Below, piece by piece: positions 1 through 4,579 of a stretch of DNA of 6,147 nucleotides. Origin of the DNA: an uncultured Peptococcaceae bacterium (lineage in GTDB: Bacteria; Bacillota; Peptococcia; Peptococcales; Peptococcaceae); NCBI GenBank assembly GCA_902496505.1, contig CABVBB010000141.1:1-6147 (forward strand). Reading direction: 5' to 3'. The translations under genes were made by a program, and so were the position numbers. Within the stretch, counting starts at the first letter, position 1, and each line of letters starts with the position of its first letter. The notes under the pieces were generated by a model. It ran no database searches, was not told where the DNA came from, and saw only the letters and a program-made list of their open reading frames with translations.

Positions 1-444
1 ATCTTTATGAACTACACCAAAAAAGGCTTCGAGCTCGCTATCCTCGGCGAAAGTGAAAACACCGCCCGCTATGCCGGCGTCAATATCCGCCGCACCATGC
101 TCCTCGCCGTCTTTTTGAGCGGTGCGCTCTCCGGTCTTGCCGGTGCTATCCAAGCCTCCGCCGTCAATACCCAGCTCTCCGTAGGACTCGCCGGCGGCAT
201 CGGCTACACCGCCATCATCACCGCCTGGCTCTCCGGACTCAGCGCGCCCGTCATCGTGCTCGTCTGTATCCTCTTTGCCACCCTTACCCAAGGCGGCTCC
301 TATATCCAGACCGTTTTCGGCATCCCCGCCGCCGCTGCCCAGATCCTTCAGGCGCTGATCCTATTCTTCGTCCTCGGCAGCAACTTCTTCACCCGTTACA
401 AACTCGTCCGCAAATCCCAAGCCAAGAAAGAGGAGGTGGCCTAA
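1..444 (+). CDS. ABC transporter permease, C-terminal part (nucleoside/simple-sugar type, NupP-like)
   Basis: The reading frame is open from the first base (Ile-Phe-Met-Asn...) and stops with TAA at 442-444, so this is the 3' part (147 codons) of a longer gene that starts left of the window. The segment GESENTARYAGVNIRRT followed by a hydrophobic SGALSGLAG stretch is the cytoplasmic coupling region typical of BPD_transp_2 permeases (branched-chain amino acid / ribose / nucleoside importers), where it contacts the ATPase. Three hydrophobic segments follow at roughly residues 37-57, 65-95 and 110-128, then a basic tail. The next gene begins 2 bases after the stop, so the two are translationally linked, and two unequal permeases in tandem is the NupP/NupQ (YufP/YufQ) arrangement. 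By family knowledge the substrate is probably a nucleoside or other BMP-lipoprotein ligand; nothing in this fragment proves the substrate. Confidence 0.9.
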   Translation: MFMNYTKKGFELAILGESENTARYAGVNIRRTMLLAVFLSGALSGLAGAIQASAVNTQLSVGLAGGIGYTAIITAWLSGLSAPVIVLVCILFATLTQGGSYIQTVFGIPAAAAQILQALILFFVLGSNFFTRYKLVRKSQAKKEEVA

Positions 445-445
445 T

Positions 446-1381
446 ATGGAATGGTGGATATCCTTTCTCGCAGCCGCAATCATCGCCGGTACGCCGCTGC
501 TCTTTGCTACCCTCGGAGGCATCCTCAGCGAGCGCGTCGGCAATATGAATCTCGGCATTGAAGGCATGATGATCATGGGCGCGGCCGTCGGCTTCAAAGT
601 CGCCCTCGCCAGCCAAAACGCCCTGCTCGCTATGGCCGGCGCCGCCCTAGCCGGTGCAGCAGGCGCCCTTATCTACGCCGTGCTCACCATCTTTTTCCGC
701 GCCAACCAAGTCGTCACCGGTCTCACGCTCACCATCTTCGGCACAGGCTTTGCCAACTACCTCGGCCAATCCTTCATGGGCATGACCACCCCAGCCGCCG
801 TCAAAAGCTTCTTCACCCCTGTGACGCTCCCTATCCTCGGTCATATACCCATCCTCGGGCCCATCTTCTTCCAAAAAGACATCTTCGTCTACTTCGGCTA
901 CCTGCTCGTCATCCTCTTAGGCATCTACGTCTACAAGACCCGCTGGGGACTGAATCTCAGCGCCGTCGGCCAAGACCCTGCCGCAGCCGATGCCGCCAGC
1001 ATCAACGTCAGCCTCTACAAATACGTCCATGTCCTCTTGGGCGGCGCCCTCTGCGGCTTAGGCGGCGCCTATCTCTCACTGGTCTACGTGCCCACCTGGC
1101 AGACCAGCATCACCGCAGGCGCAGGCTGGATCGCCGTCGCCCTCATCATCTTCTCCACCTGGAATCCCTACAAATCCGTGCTCGGTGCCTATCTCTTCGG
1201 CGGCCTCAGCATCCTGGGCTTCCGACTCCAAGGCGCCGGCATCCACATCTCCCAATACCTCCTCGACATGGCGCCCTACATCGTCACCATCATCGTCCTC
1301 GTCATCGTCTCCCAAGGCAAAAACAAAAAGAACAGCCCCCCCAAAGGCCTTGGCAACAACTACTTCCGCGAAGAACGCTGA
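446..1381 (+). CDS. ABC transporter permease, second subunit (NupQ/YufQ-like)
   Basis: A complete 311-residue integral membrane protein. The start ATG at 446 follows an AGGAGG ribosome binding site at 431-436 that lies inside the end of the upstream permease gene. Near the N-terminus, residues 28-42 (SER-G--NLGIEGMM) match the signature of the second permease of BMP-type nucleoside importers. Residues 172-188 (SAVGQDPAAADAASINV) followed by a Gly/Ala-rich segment form the ATPase-coupling loop. About eight to nine hydrophobic segments are visible, for example near residues 5-25, 42-82, 88-110, 147-162, 193-213, 225-237, 245-258 and 272-290. The C-terminus is short, basic and hydrophilic. The length fits the family (about 300-320). 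The protein should pair with the preceding permease in the inner membrane; the ATPase and lipoprotein genes are presumably upstream of the window. Substrate is inferred only. Confidence 0.93.
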   Translation: MEWWISFLAAAIIAGTPLLFATLGGILSERVGNMNLGIEGMMIMGAAVGFKVALASQNALLAMAGAALAGAAGALIYAVLTIFFRANQVVTGLTLTIFGTGFANYLGQSFMGMTTPAAVKSFFTPVTLPILGHIPILGPIFFQKDIFVYFGYLLVILLGIYVYKTRWGLNLSAVGQDPAAADAASINVSLYKYVHVLLGGALCGLGGAYLSLVYVPTWQTSITAGAGWIAVALIIFSTWNPYKSVLGAYLFGGLSILGFRLQGAGIHISQYLLDMAPYIVTIIVLVIVSQGKNKKNSPPKGLGNNYFREER

Positions 1382-1405
1382 GCAGAGACGAAAGAGAGGC
1401 GCCCC

Positions 1406-1675
1406 ATGCAAACTGCGACCCTAGAGCAATGGTATATCCGTGCCGGCCGGCTGCACGGCATCGTCTGGGGCCATCCCCAGCTCACCGACGGCGATGCCAT
1501 CGTCACCTCCGACATCATGGACATCAACTTTGCCGCGCACGTCATCTATACCCAAAACACCTGCTACACCCTCGGTCAGATAGCCCCCGACTACCAAGCC
1601 TACGCCGCCGACCCCATGGAACTCGTCCTCATGGAGCGCCTGCTCGGCCTGGCTAGATGCCCCCTCAGAAACTGA
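1406..1675 (+). CDS. Small conserved-looking hypothetical protein, 89 aa, last gene of the permease operon
   Basis: The ATG at 1406 is preceded by a purine-rich AGAGAGG site at 1393-1399 with 6 bases of spacing. The gene starts 24 bases after the permease stop and ends 6 bases before the terminator, so it should be co-transcribed with the transporter. Third codon positions are strongly C-biased, like the permeases. The protein is soluble with no signal peptide. It contains the run GRLHGIVWGHPQLTDGDAIV, then TSDIMDINF and NTCYTLGQIAP, a spacing that resembles small beta-rich proteins of unknown function with a GH(P)-DG-TS pattern, ending with a probable short helix (PMELVLMERLLGLA). I do not recognise a named family with confidence. 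Two other forward frames overlap it but lack a ribosome binding site. Confidence 0.72.
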   Translation: MQTATLEQWYIRAGRLHGIVWGHPQLTDGDAIVTSDIMDINFAAHVIYTQNTCYTLGQIAPDYQAYAADPMELVLMERLLGLARCPLRN

Positions 1676-1680
1676 CCATA

Positions 1681-1728
1681 AAAAAAGACGGAAGCCCTGA
1701 GCTCAAACTCAGCGCTTCCGTCTTTTTT
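1681..1728. terminator. Strong bidirectional intrinsic terminator
   Basis: A perfect 15-base inverted repeat: AAAAAAGACGGAAGC (1681-1695) against GCTTCCGTCTTTTTT (1714-1728). An inner 5-bp stem, CTGAG 1697-1701 with CTCAG 1708-1712, extends it behind one C/C mismatch. Six T follow the stem on the + strand and six A precede it, so it should end the permease operon on + and any leftward transcript on -. Confidence 0.95.
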
Positions 1729-1838
1729 ACTATGCGGCCCAATATGATACACCCATTCCTGCTAAAAAAACAGTCTTGACAAGAACGCATGTTTGTGCAT
1801 GGGCGGTTTTTGCCCCCGTATCCCCAAAAATAAGCAAC

Positions 1839-1874
1839 AAAAAAAGCAAATATCTCTTCCGAAATATTTGCTTT
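1839..1874 (-). terminator. Intrinsic terminator, minus strand
   Basis: AAAGCAAATAT (1843-1853) and ATATTTGCTTT (1864-1874) form an 11-bp perfect stem with a 10-base loop. Read on the minus strand the stem is followed by a run of seven U (the A run 1839-1845, partly shared with the stem). It can end the small membrane protein transcript and also the short transcript from the promoter at 1918-1946. Confidence 0.8.
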
Positions 1875-1911
1875 CATCACGATCATCTTTTGCCCCAAAT
1901 CTCTTGCGAGT
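1839..1911 (-). ncRNA. Candidate small RNA of about 70 nt
   Basis: A consensus-like minus-strand promoter (-35 TTGACA at 1946-1941, 17-base spacer, -10 TATACT at 1923-1918) predicts a start near 1911, and the intrinsic terminator at 1874-1839 predicts an end about 70 nt later. The 5' end of the predicted RNA can form a small CUC-GCAA-GAG hairpin, then a single-stranded stretch with GGGG, then the terminator hairpin. This is the layout of a small regulatory RNA. The alternative is read-through of this terminator into a short Cys-rich reading frame (ATG at about 1890, with GGGG upstream) ending near the operon terminator. No match to a named RNA was recognised. Confidence 0.45.
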
Positions 1912-1917
1912 AGAAAG

Positions 1918-1946
1918 AGTATACCATATTTCAGAGCATCTGTCAA
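1918..1946 (-). promoter_or_regulatory. Sigma-A/70-type promoter, minus strand
   Basis: On the minus strand TTGACA (1946-1941, 6/6) is followed by exactly 17 bases and TATACT (1923-1918, 5/6). The -35 box overlaps the stop codon (1945-1943) of the small membrane protein gene, so it drives something downstream of that gene, not the gene itself. Confidence 0.72.
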
Positions 1947-2137
1947 GCGTCCTTATCTTTCCGAGCCTTATCCAGCAATAGTCCAGCCGCAAGTCCTGCG
2001 GCCATACCCAGCACCAAGCCAGAGCACATCATGATGCCCATTTTACCCTGAGGGCGGCCTATCATCCAGCCGATGGCCATGCCCAAGACCATTCCCAGGC
2101 ACATGCAGAGCGCGCGCCCGGCAGTCATCTTATCCAT
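1943..2137 (-). CDS. Small double glycine-zipper membrane protein, 64 aa
   Basis: The ATG at 2137-2135 has a G-rich ribosome binding site (six G, 2149-2144 on the minus strand) six bases upstream, and the frame stops with TGA at 1945-1943. The protein is two hydrophobic segments (about residues 9-27 and 34-55) joined by a short basic turn (RPQGK), with a charged C-terminal tail (DKARKDKDA). In both segments glycine recurs every fourth residue: G15, G19, G23, G27 and G40, G44, G48, G52. Such glycine zippers pack helices tightly within membranes and occur in channel-forming and pore-associated small proteins. It stands alone between divergent and convergent units. A terminator lies about 70 bases beyond its stop. 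The function is unknown; a toxin, a channel or a structural envelope protein are all possible. Confidence 0.68.
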   Translation of the reverse strand: MDKMTAGRALCMCLGMVLGMAIGWMIGRPQGKMGIMMCSGLVLGMAAGLAAGLLLDKARKDKDA

Positions 2138-2194
2138 TCATTTCCCCCCGCGCAATATACTTCCCAAAAATTCCCCAAGGATCACAACTGCATC

Positions 2195-2223
2195 TTGTCA
2201 TTTCAGCCGCAATAGGCTAAAAT
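2195..2223 (+). promoter_or_regulatory. Promoter of the structured RNA region
   Basis: TTGTCA (2195-2200, 5/6 to consensus), 17-base spacer, TAAAAT (2218-2223, 5/6). The predicted start is about 2230. A second, weaker -10-like TATAAT lies at 2280-2285 but has no good -35 at proper spacing and is part of a predicted RNA helix. Confidence 0.6.
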
Positions 2224-2468
2224 AGCAGGAGAGGGTGCGCCAAACCGCACCTGACGCTTTGAGTTATCCAAGATCAAAATATAATGAGGCCGATCCCGCT
2301 TGTTGGCGCAAGCGAGACCGGTAGCAGAAGGGTGAGCACACCACCCTTTGCTAGTCTATACGACCGCTCCAGAGACATTATAAGCGATTTTCCCCCTTTT
2401 AGCAATAGGCGCGAGAAGGGGGAGGAAGGCATTCTCTCAGCGGCAGTATAGCGTAGAGCCTTGCGGCG

Positions 2469-2520
2469 ATACTGGCAGAGGGTTCCCTTGACCGAGGGAC
2501 TTTTGTCAGTATATTTTTTT
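2469..2520 (+). terminator. Intrinsic terminator ending the structured RNA
   Basis: ATACTGGCA (2469-2477) pairs with TGTCAGTAT (2504-2512), continuing inward through G-U/A-U pairs and GTTCCCT 2482-2488 with AGGGAC 2495-2500, about 18 bp with two bulges and a 6-base loop. Seven T follow at 2514-2520. The element ATACTG can instead pair with an upstream CAGTAT (2444-2449), which would be an anti-terminator. Confidence 0.75.
2488..2515 (+). promoter_or_regulatory. Possible promoter for the 203-codon gene, embedded in the terminator
   Basis: TTGACC (2488-2493, 5/6), 16-base spacer, TATATT (2510-2515, 5/6). The predicted start is about 2521-2523 (GGCGG), which would give the downstream gene its own leader of about 180 nt. 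The same bases form the terminator hairpin, so one of the two readings could be coincidental. Confidence 0.35.
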
Positions 2521-2529
2521 GGCGGATCA

Positions 2530-2586
2530 CTCAAAGGGTAAAGGCCGCCGGAGCCCCCAACCGGTTCCGGCGCTTTATCTTTTGAG
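2530..2586 (+). other. Long RNA hairpin in the leader of the 203-codon gene
   Basis: The left arm 2530-2543 pairs with 2573-2586 over 14 positions (two G-U), and CGCCGGA 2546-2552 pairs with TCCGGCG 2566-2572. There is a 2-base bulge (GC, 2544-2545) and a 13-base loop. A competing pairing exists between GGCGG 2521-2525 and CCGCC 2545-2549. There is no U-run after it, so it is not a terminator. Confidence 0.6.
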
Positions 2587-2592
2587 CAAGAC

Positions 2593-2647
2593 CGAACGCC
2601 CCAAGGCTCACCGCTTCTCGATTTTTTAGAAACGGCTGCCGCGTTCG
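2593..2647 (+). other. Second RNA hairpin in the leader of the 203-codon gene
   Basis: CGAACGC 2593-2599 pairs with GCGTTCG 2641-2647, then inward GGC 2605-2607 with GCC 2638-2640, CCG 2611-2613 with CGG 2633-2635, and TTCT 2615-2618 with AGAA 2628-2631, around a T-rich loop (2619-2627). The nested helices interrupted by small internal loops look like a folded RNA domain, not a simple palindrome. A 5-bp hairpin, CAGTT/AACTG 2669-2688, follows just before the ribosome binding site at 2691-2695. Confidence 0.55.
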
Positions 2648-2701
2648 ACCAAGGCATTACAGAACAGTCAGTTCCTTCCAAAAAACTGCGAGGTGTTTCC
2701 T

Positions 2702-3313
2702 ATGTCCAAACGATCTATCGCCATAACCATCTGGCGGGCGCCAGAACTTCATGCTCAGCTCGAGCAGCAGCTCCGCCGCCGTCCCGATGGAGACTTTTTT
2801 TACCTTATCGACGAAGACGAACGAGTCAGTCCCGTCACCGACCTCTTGATCGGAACCGCCGTTACCCCCTGCCGGATCGGCGATATTCCCTACCATCTGC
2901 CCTTTGCCACCGTCACCGTACCCGCTGAAGAAGTCTGCGATACCTTCTATCTCAACTATCTTCTCGACGAGTTGCTCTATTGCCGAGAATTCTACGACCT
3001 GATCGTCCAAGACGAAGAATACAACGAGCTTTCCCTAGGCGATATTCACACCATGACCCTGGCTCGTCCCGACCAGCTCATCCTTCACGCCGCAAAAGGC
3101 GACCTCGTCATAACCGACCCCGTCACCATCGAAATGCTCACCCACTGCCCAGCCTTCATCAAAGGCCGCGACAATATCTACTTCAGCCACCACTACACCT
3201 ACTACCCCCAAAGCCAGCGTCCCCTCATCCACTGGAAAAGCTTCCGCGCCCACAGAGAAGCCGTCCAAAACTACCTCCAAAAAGCCAGCCAAGCCCCACA
3301 AGAGGCTGAGTAA
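2702..3313 (+). CDS. Hypothetical protein, 203 aa
   Basis: The ATG at 2702 is chosen because AGGTG at 2691-2695 lies 6 bases upstream; a GTG-type start further left would overlap that site. The codons are C-ending like those of the transporter operon, which supports a real resident gene. The protein begins MSKRSIAITIW, has no signal peptide or membrane segment, and looks cytoplasmic. It is rich in acidic and aromatic residues, with Tyr/Leu/Glu-rich stretches (YLNYLLDELLYCREFYDLIV, about residues 84-103) and a Tyr/His-rich stretch (YFSHHYTYYPQSQRP, about 161-175) before a basic helical C-terminus. I do not recognise the family. It stands as a single gene with its own terminator, preceded by an unusually structured leader, so expression may be controlled at the RNA level. 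Confidence 0.8.
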   Translation: MSKRSIAITIWRAPELHAQLEQQLRRRPDGDFFYLIDEDERVSPVTDLLIGTAVTPCRIGDIPYHLPFATVTVPAEEVCDTFYLNYLLDELLYCREFYDLIVQDEEYNELSLGDIHTMTLARPDQLILHAAKGDLVITDPVTIEMLTHCPAFIKGRDNIYFSHHYTYYPQSQRPLIHWKSFRAHREAVQNYLQKASQAPQEAE

Positions 3314-3336
3314 ATATAAATAGACTCAACACCCCA

Positions 3337-3367
3337 AACGCCTGCTCCCGCCGAGCAGGCGTTTTTT
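3337..3367 (+). terminator. Intrinsic terminator of the 203-codon gene
   Basis: AACGCCTGCTC (3337-3347) pairs with GAGCAGGCGTT (3353-3363), an 11-bp perfect stem with a CCGCC loop, followed by a T run to 3367. In the reverse direction only three T follow the stem, so it would be weak for the convergent regulator gene. Confidence 0.95.
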
Positions 3368-3382
3368 GGTGGATAGAAAAAG

Positions 3383-4263
3383 CTAAATGAGCGACTGGAG
3401 CAAATTGATGATTTTATGATATAGCGGTATATTGAAATCTGCGGAAGGAAATGCGTATAAGGTGAAATGGGGTAAGCCGTTGACTTTGAGGTATTGAAAC
3501 TGTTCGTCAACAGCGCGCATTCGGACGGTCAAAGCGCCTGCCAGATCGAATTGCAGATAACTTTCGACGATTTGGGAGTTTTTGTTGATGTCGATGATGT
3601 GATTAAAGGTATTATTGATCCTTTGAAAGTAAGCGCTGTCATCATGGAATAAAACAATAGGGATATTGGCCACTTCCTGCAAATCGACGGTAGTGCCTTG
3701 GATCTTAAGCAGCTTAGTTTGAGGATTGATCTTGAGAAAGATTTCATCATCATAAATAGGACGGATATTAGCTAAATCAGTAGGAGAGTCATCACAGAAA
3801 TAATAGTTGAAACCAATGCAATGAGGATGCGTCTTGACATATTCCAGGGCCTCGGTCTTGGTATGTAGTGATTTCAAAGTGACCGAAATATTGCATAGTG
3901 TGGCGATCTCCTGCTTAAAGGTCAAGAGAAATTTGGGCAAAAGAATACCACTCGTTTGATTGGAAAAGACAAAAGTTAATTCCTGTTGATTTTGGTTTGT
4001 TTGGTTTTGACTATTGATATACAGTTCAATTTTATTAAGGCATTCTAAAGTATCATCAGCTAAATTAAGGACTTGCTGAGCAGTAGGGTCAATTTGATCT
4101 TGCCGTTTTCATAATAAGTCAATGTAAGATCGAGCTCTTTTTCAAAACGTTTTATGGCAGCGCTTAGAGCGGCTTTGGTCATAAAAAGATTGTCAGCTGC
4201 CAAGGATATGGATTGAAACTTGTGAATGGCACTTAAATAATAAAGAAGCTCACTTTTGATCAT
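3383..4263 (-). pseudogene. LysR-family transcriptional regulator, frameshifted
   Basis: The ATG at 4263-4261 follows GGAGGAG on the minus strand (SD about 8 bases upstream). Residues 1-59 read as a LysR winged helix-turn-helix: YYLSAIHKFQSISLAADNLF, then MTKAALSAAIKRFEKELDLTL, then GKIKLT. There the frame runs into LLLSKSLI-stop. Inserting one base in the GGG run at 4086-4088 restores the conserved LTP motif and an open frame (PTAQQVLNLADDTLECLNK..., then an Asn/Gln-rich linker NSQNQTNQNQQ and a ligand-binding-like domain) through to TAG at 3385-3383. The repaired protein would be 293 residues, the normal LysR length. So either the gene lost one base recently or this is a sequencing error; the perfect preservation of the rest favours a recent or artefactual change. 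It is divergent from the phosphatase gene, the usual LysR-target layout. As read, only a 67-residue DNA-binding fragment would be made. Confidence 0.85.
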
Positions 4264-4336
4264 TTATTGCTCCTCCTCTGGAAAAACAGCGTTAATTTTT
4301 TGTTGACAGACTGGCAAAAGTCGAACAAAGTGTGCG

Positions 4337-4365
4337 TTGCCTCATCAAAATAAGTATATTATACT
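4337..4365 (+). promoter_or_regulatory. Possible divergent promoter toward the phosphatase gene
   Basis: TTGCCT (4337-4342, 4/6), 17-base spacer, TATACT (4360-4365, 5/6). It overlaps the -10 of the leftward promoter, so the two would compete. The leader to the phosphatase start would be about 208 nt. No better + strand promoter was seen between 4366 and 4570. Confidence 0.35.
4353..4365. promoter_or_regulatory. 13-base palindrome over the divergent -10 boxes
   Basis: AGTATA-T-TATACT is a perfect inverted repeat around one central base. It covers both -10 candidates, so it could be an operator or simply the symmetry of two back-to-back -10 boxes. Confidence 0.4.
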
Positions 4366-4386
4366 ACAGGCATGAGGTAGAAACAA
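4358..4386 (-). promoter_or_regulatory. Promoter of the LysR-type gene
   Basis: On the minus strand TTGTTT (4386-4381) is followed by 17 bases and TATAAT (4363-4358, 6/6). The predicted start is near 4351, giving a leader of about 87 nt. Confidence 0.55.
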
Positions 4387-4397
4387 TATTTATAAAA

Positions 4398-4409
4398 CGC
4401 ATATATGCG
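4398..4409. promoter_or_regulatory. 12-base palindrome CGCATATATGCG
   Basis: Perfect palindrome lying just upstream of the leftward promoter's -35 box and 3 bases from the 18-base palindrome. It is a probable regulator-binding site; the binder is unknown. Confidence 0.45.
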
Positions 4410-4411
4410 CA

Positions 4412-4429
4412 TTTGTATGGCCATACAAA
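4412..4429. promoter_or_regulatory. 18-base perfect palindrome, probable operator
   Basis: TTTGTATGGCCATACAAA is fully self-complementary, with 9-base arms and no spacer. Its length and symmetry suit a dimeric repressor or activator. It has an even centre, unlike the odd-centred T-N11-A LysR box, so a non-LysR regulator (for example GntR-type) is also possible. Confidence 0.55.
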
Positions 4430-4579
4430 ATGTTGGAAAGAAGCAGTGATCAGCTAAAAAAATCAAGATCATCTACGATAAGTGAAATACTTGAACTATA
4501 AGTTGGAAATATCCAAATAGTCATGATAGCTTTGCGACAATTACTGGATGATCTGTTTTTTGGAAATGGAGGAATGATG

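Larger units (their letters stand above)
2230..2520 (+). ncRNA. Candidate structured RNA of about 290 nt, class not recognised
   Basis: A good promoter lies just upstream and a canonical terminator ends it. Between them are many helices: GGTGCG 2234-2239 with CGCACC 2246-2251; a closing helix TATAATG 2280-2286 with CATTATA 2376-2382 enclosing two hairpins, 2290-2321 (CGCTTG/CAAGCG core) and 2322-2353 (TAGCA-AAGGGTG with CACCCTT-TGCTA, one bulged G); then a 13-bp stem 2388-2400 with 2414-2426, including three G-U pairs; then the terminator hairpin. No frame on either strand has a convincing start and protein-like composition; the 135-codon minus-strand frame here has no family resemblance and runs through all these hairpins. 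I compared it by eye with RNase P, tmRNA, SRP, 6S, T-box and common riboswitch motifs and found none of their signature sequences. It may be a free RNA or a regulatory leader for the gene at 2702. Confidence 0.5.

Noticed and set aside
1185..1424. Ser/Pro/Lys-rich frames overlapping the permease genes
   Set aside because: These are out-of-frame shadows of C-rich permease codons, with repetitive composition and no ribosome binding sites.
1665..1946. 93-codon minus-strand frame read as a full protein from 1946
   Set aside because: Its nominal start lies in the -35 box and it crosses two terminators. Only a shorter internal frame from about 1890 was kept, as an alternative to the small RNA.
1968..2270. 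Three TTATCCA motifs (about 1970, 2130, 2264) as DnaA boxes of a replication origin
   Set aside because: Each matches only the first seven bases of TTATCCACA, the spacing is irregular, there is no AT-rich unwinding region and no origin genes are nearby.
2280..2285. TATAAT as the main promoter of the structured RNA
   Set aside because: There is no good -35 box at 16-18 bases upstream; TTGAGT is at 15 bases. The sequence also pairs perfectly with CATTATA 2376-2382 as an RNA helix. The promoter at 2195-2223 is better.
2400..2440. RNase P, SRP or T-box RNA signature around the GGGGGAGGAAGG segment
   Set aside because: The GAGGAAAGUCC core of RNase P, the GGAAGGAAGCAG loop of SRP RNA and the UGGNACCGCG box of T-box leaders are all absent.
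2274..2681. 135-codon open frame on the minus strand across the structured region
   Set aside because: No convincing ribosome binding site, low-complexity Ser/Leu/Gly composition with no family resemblance, and it runs antisense through all the RNA hairpins and the terminator.
4060..4110. Programmed ribosomal frameshift in the LysR gene
   Set aside because: There is no slippery heptamer and no stimulating hairpin. One missing base in a short homopolymer is the simpler explanation.
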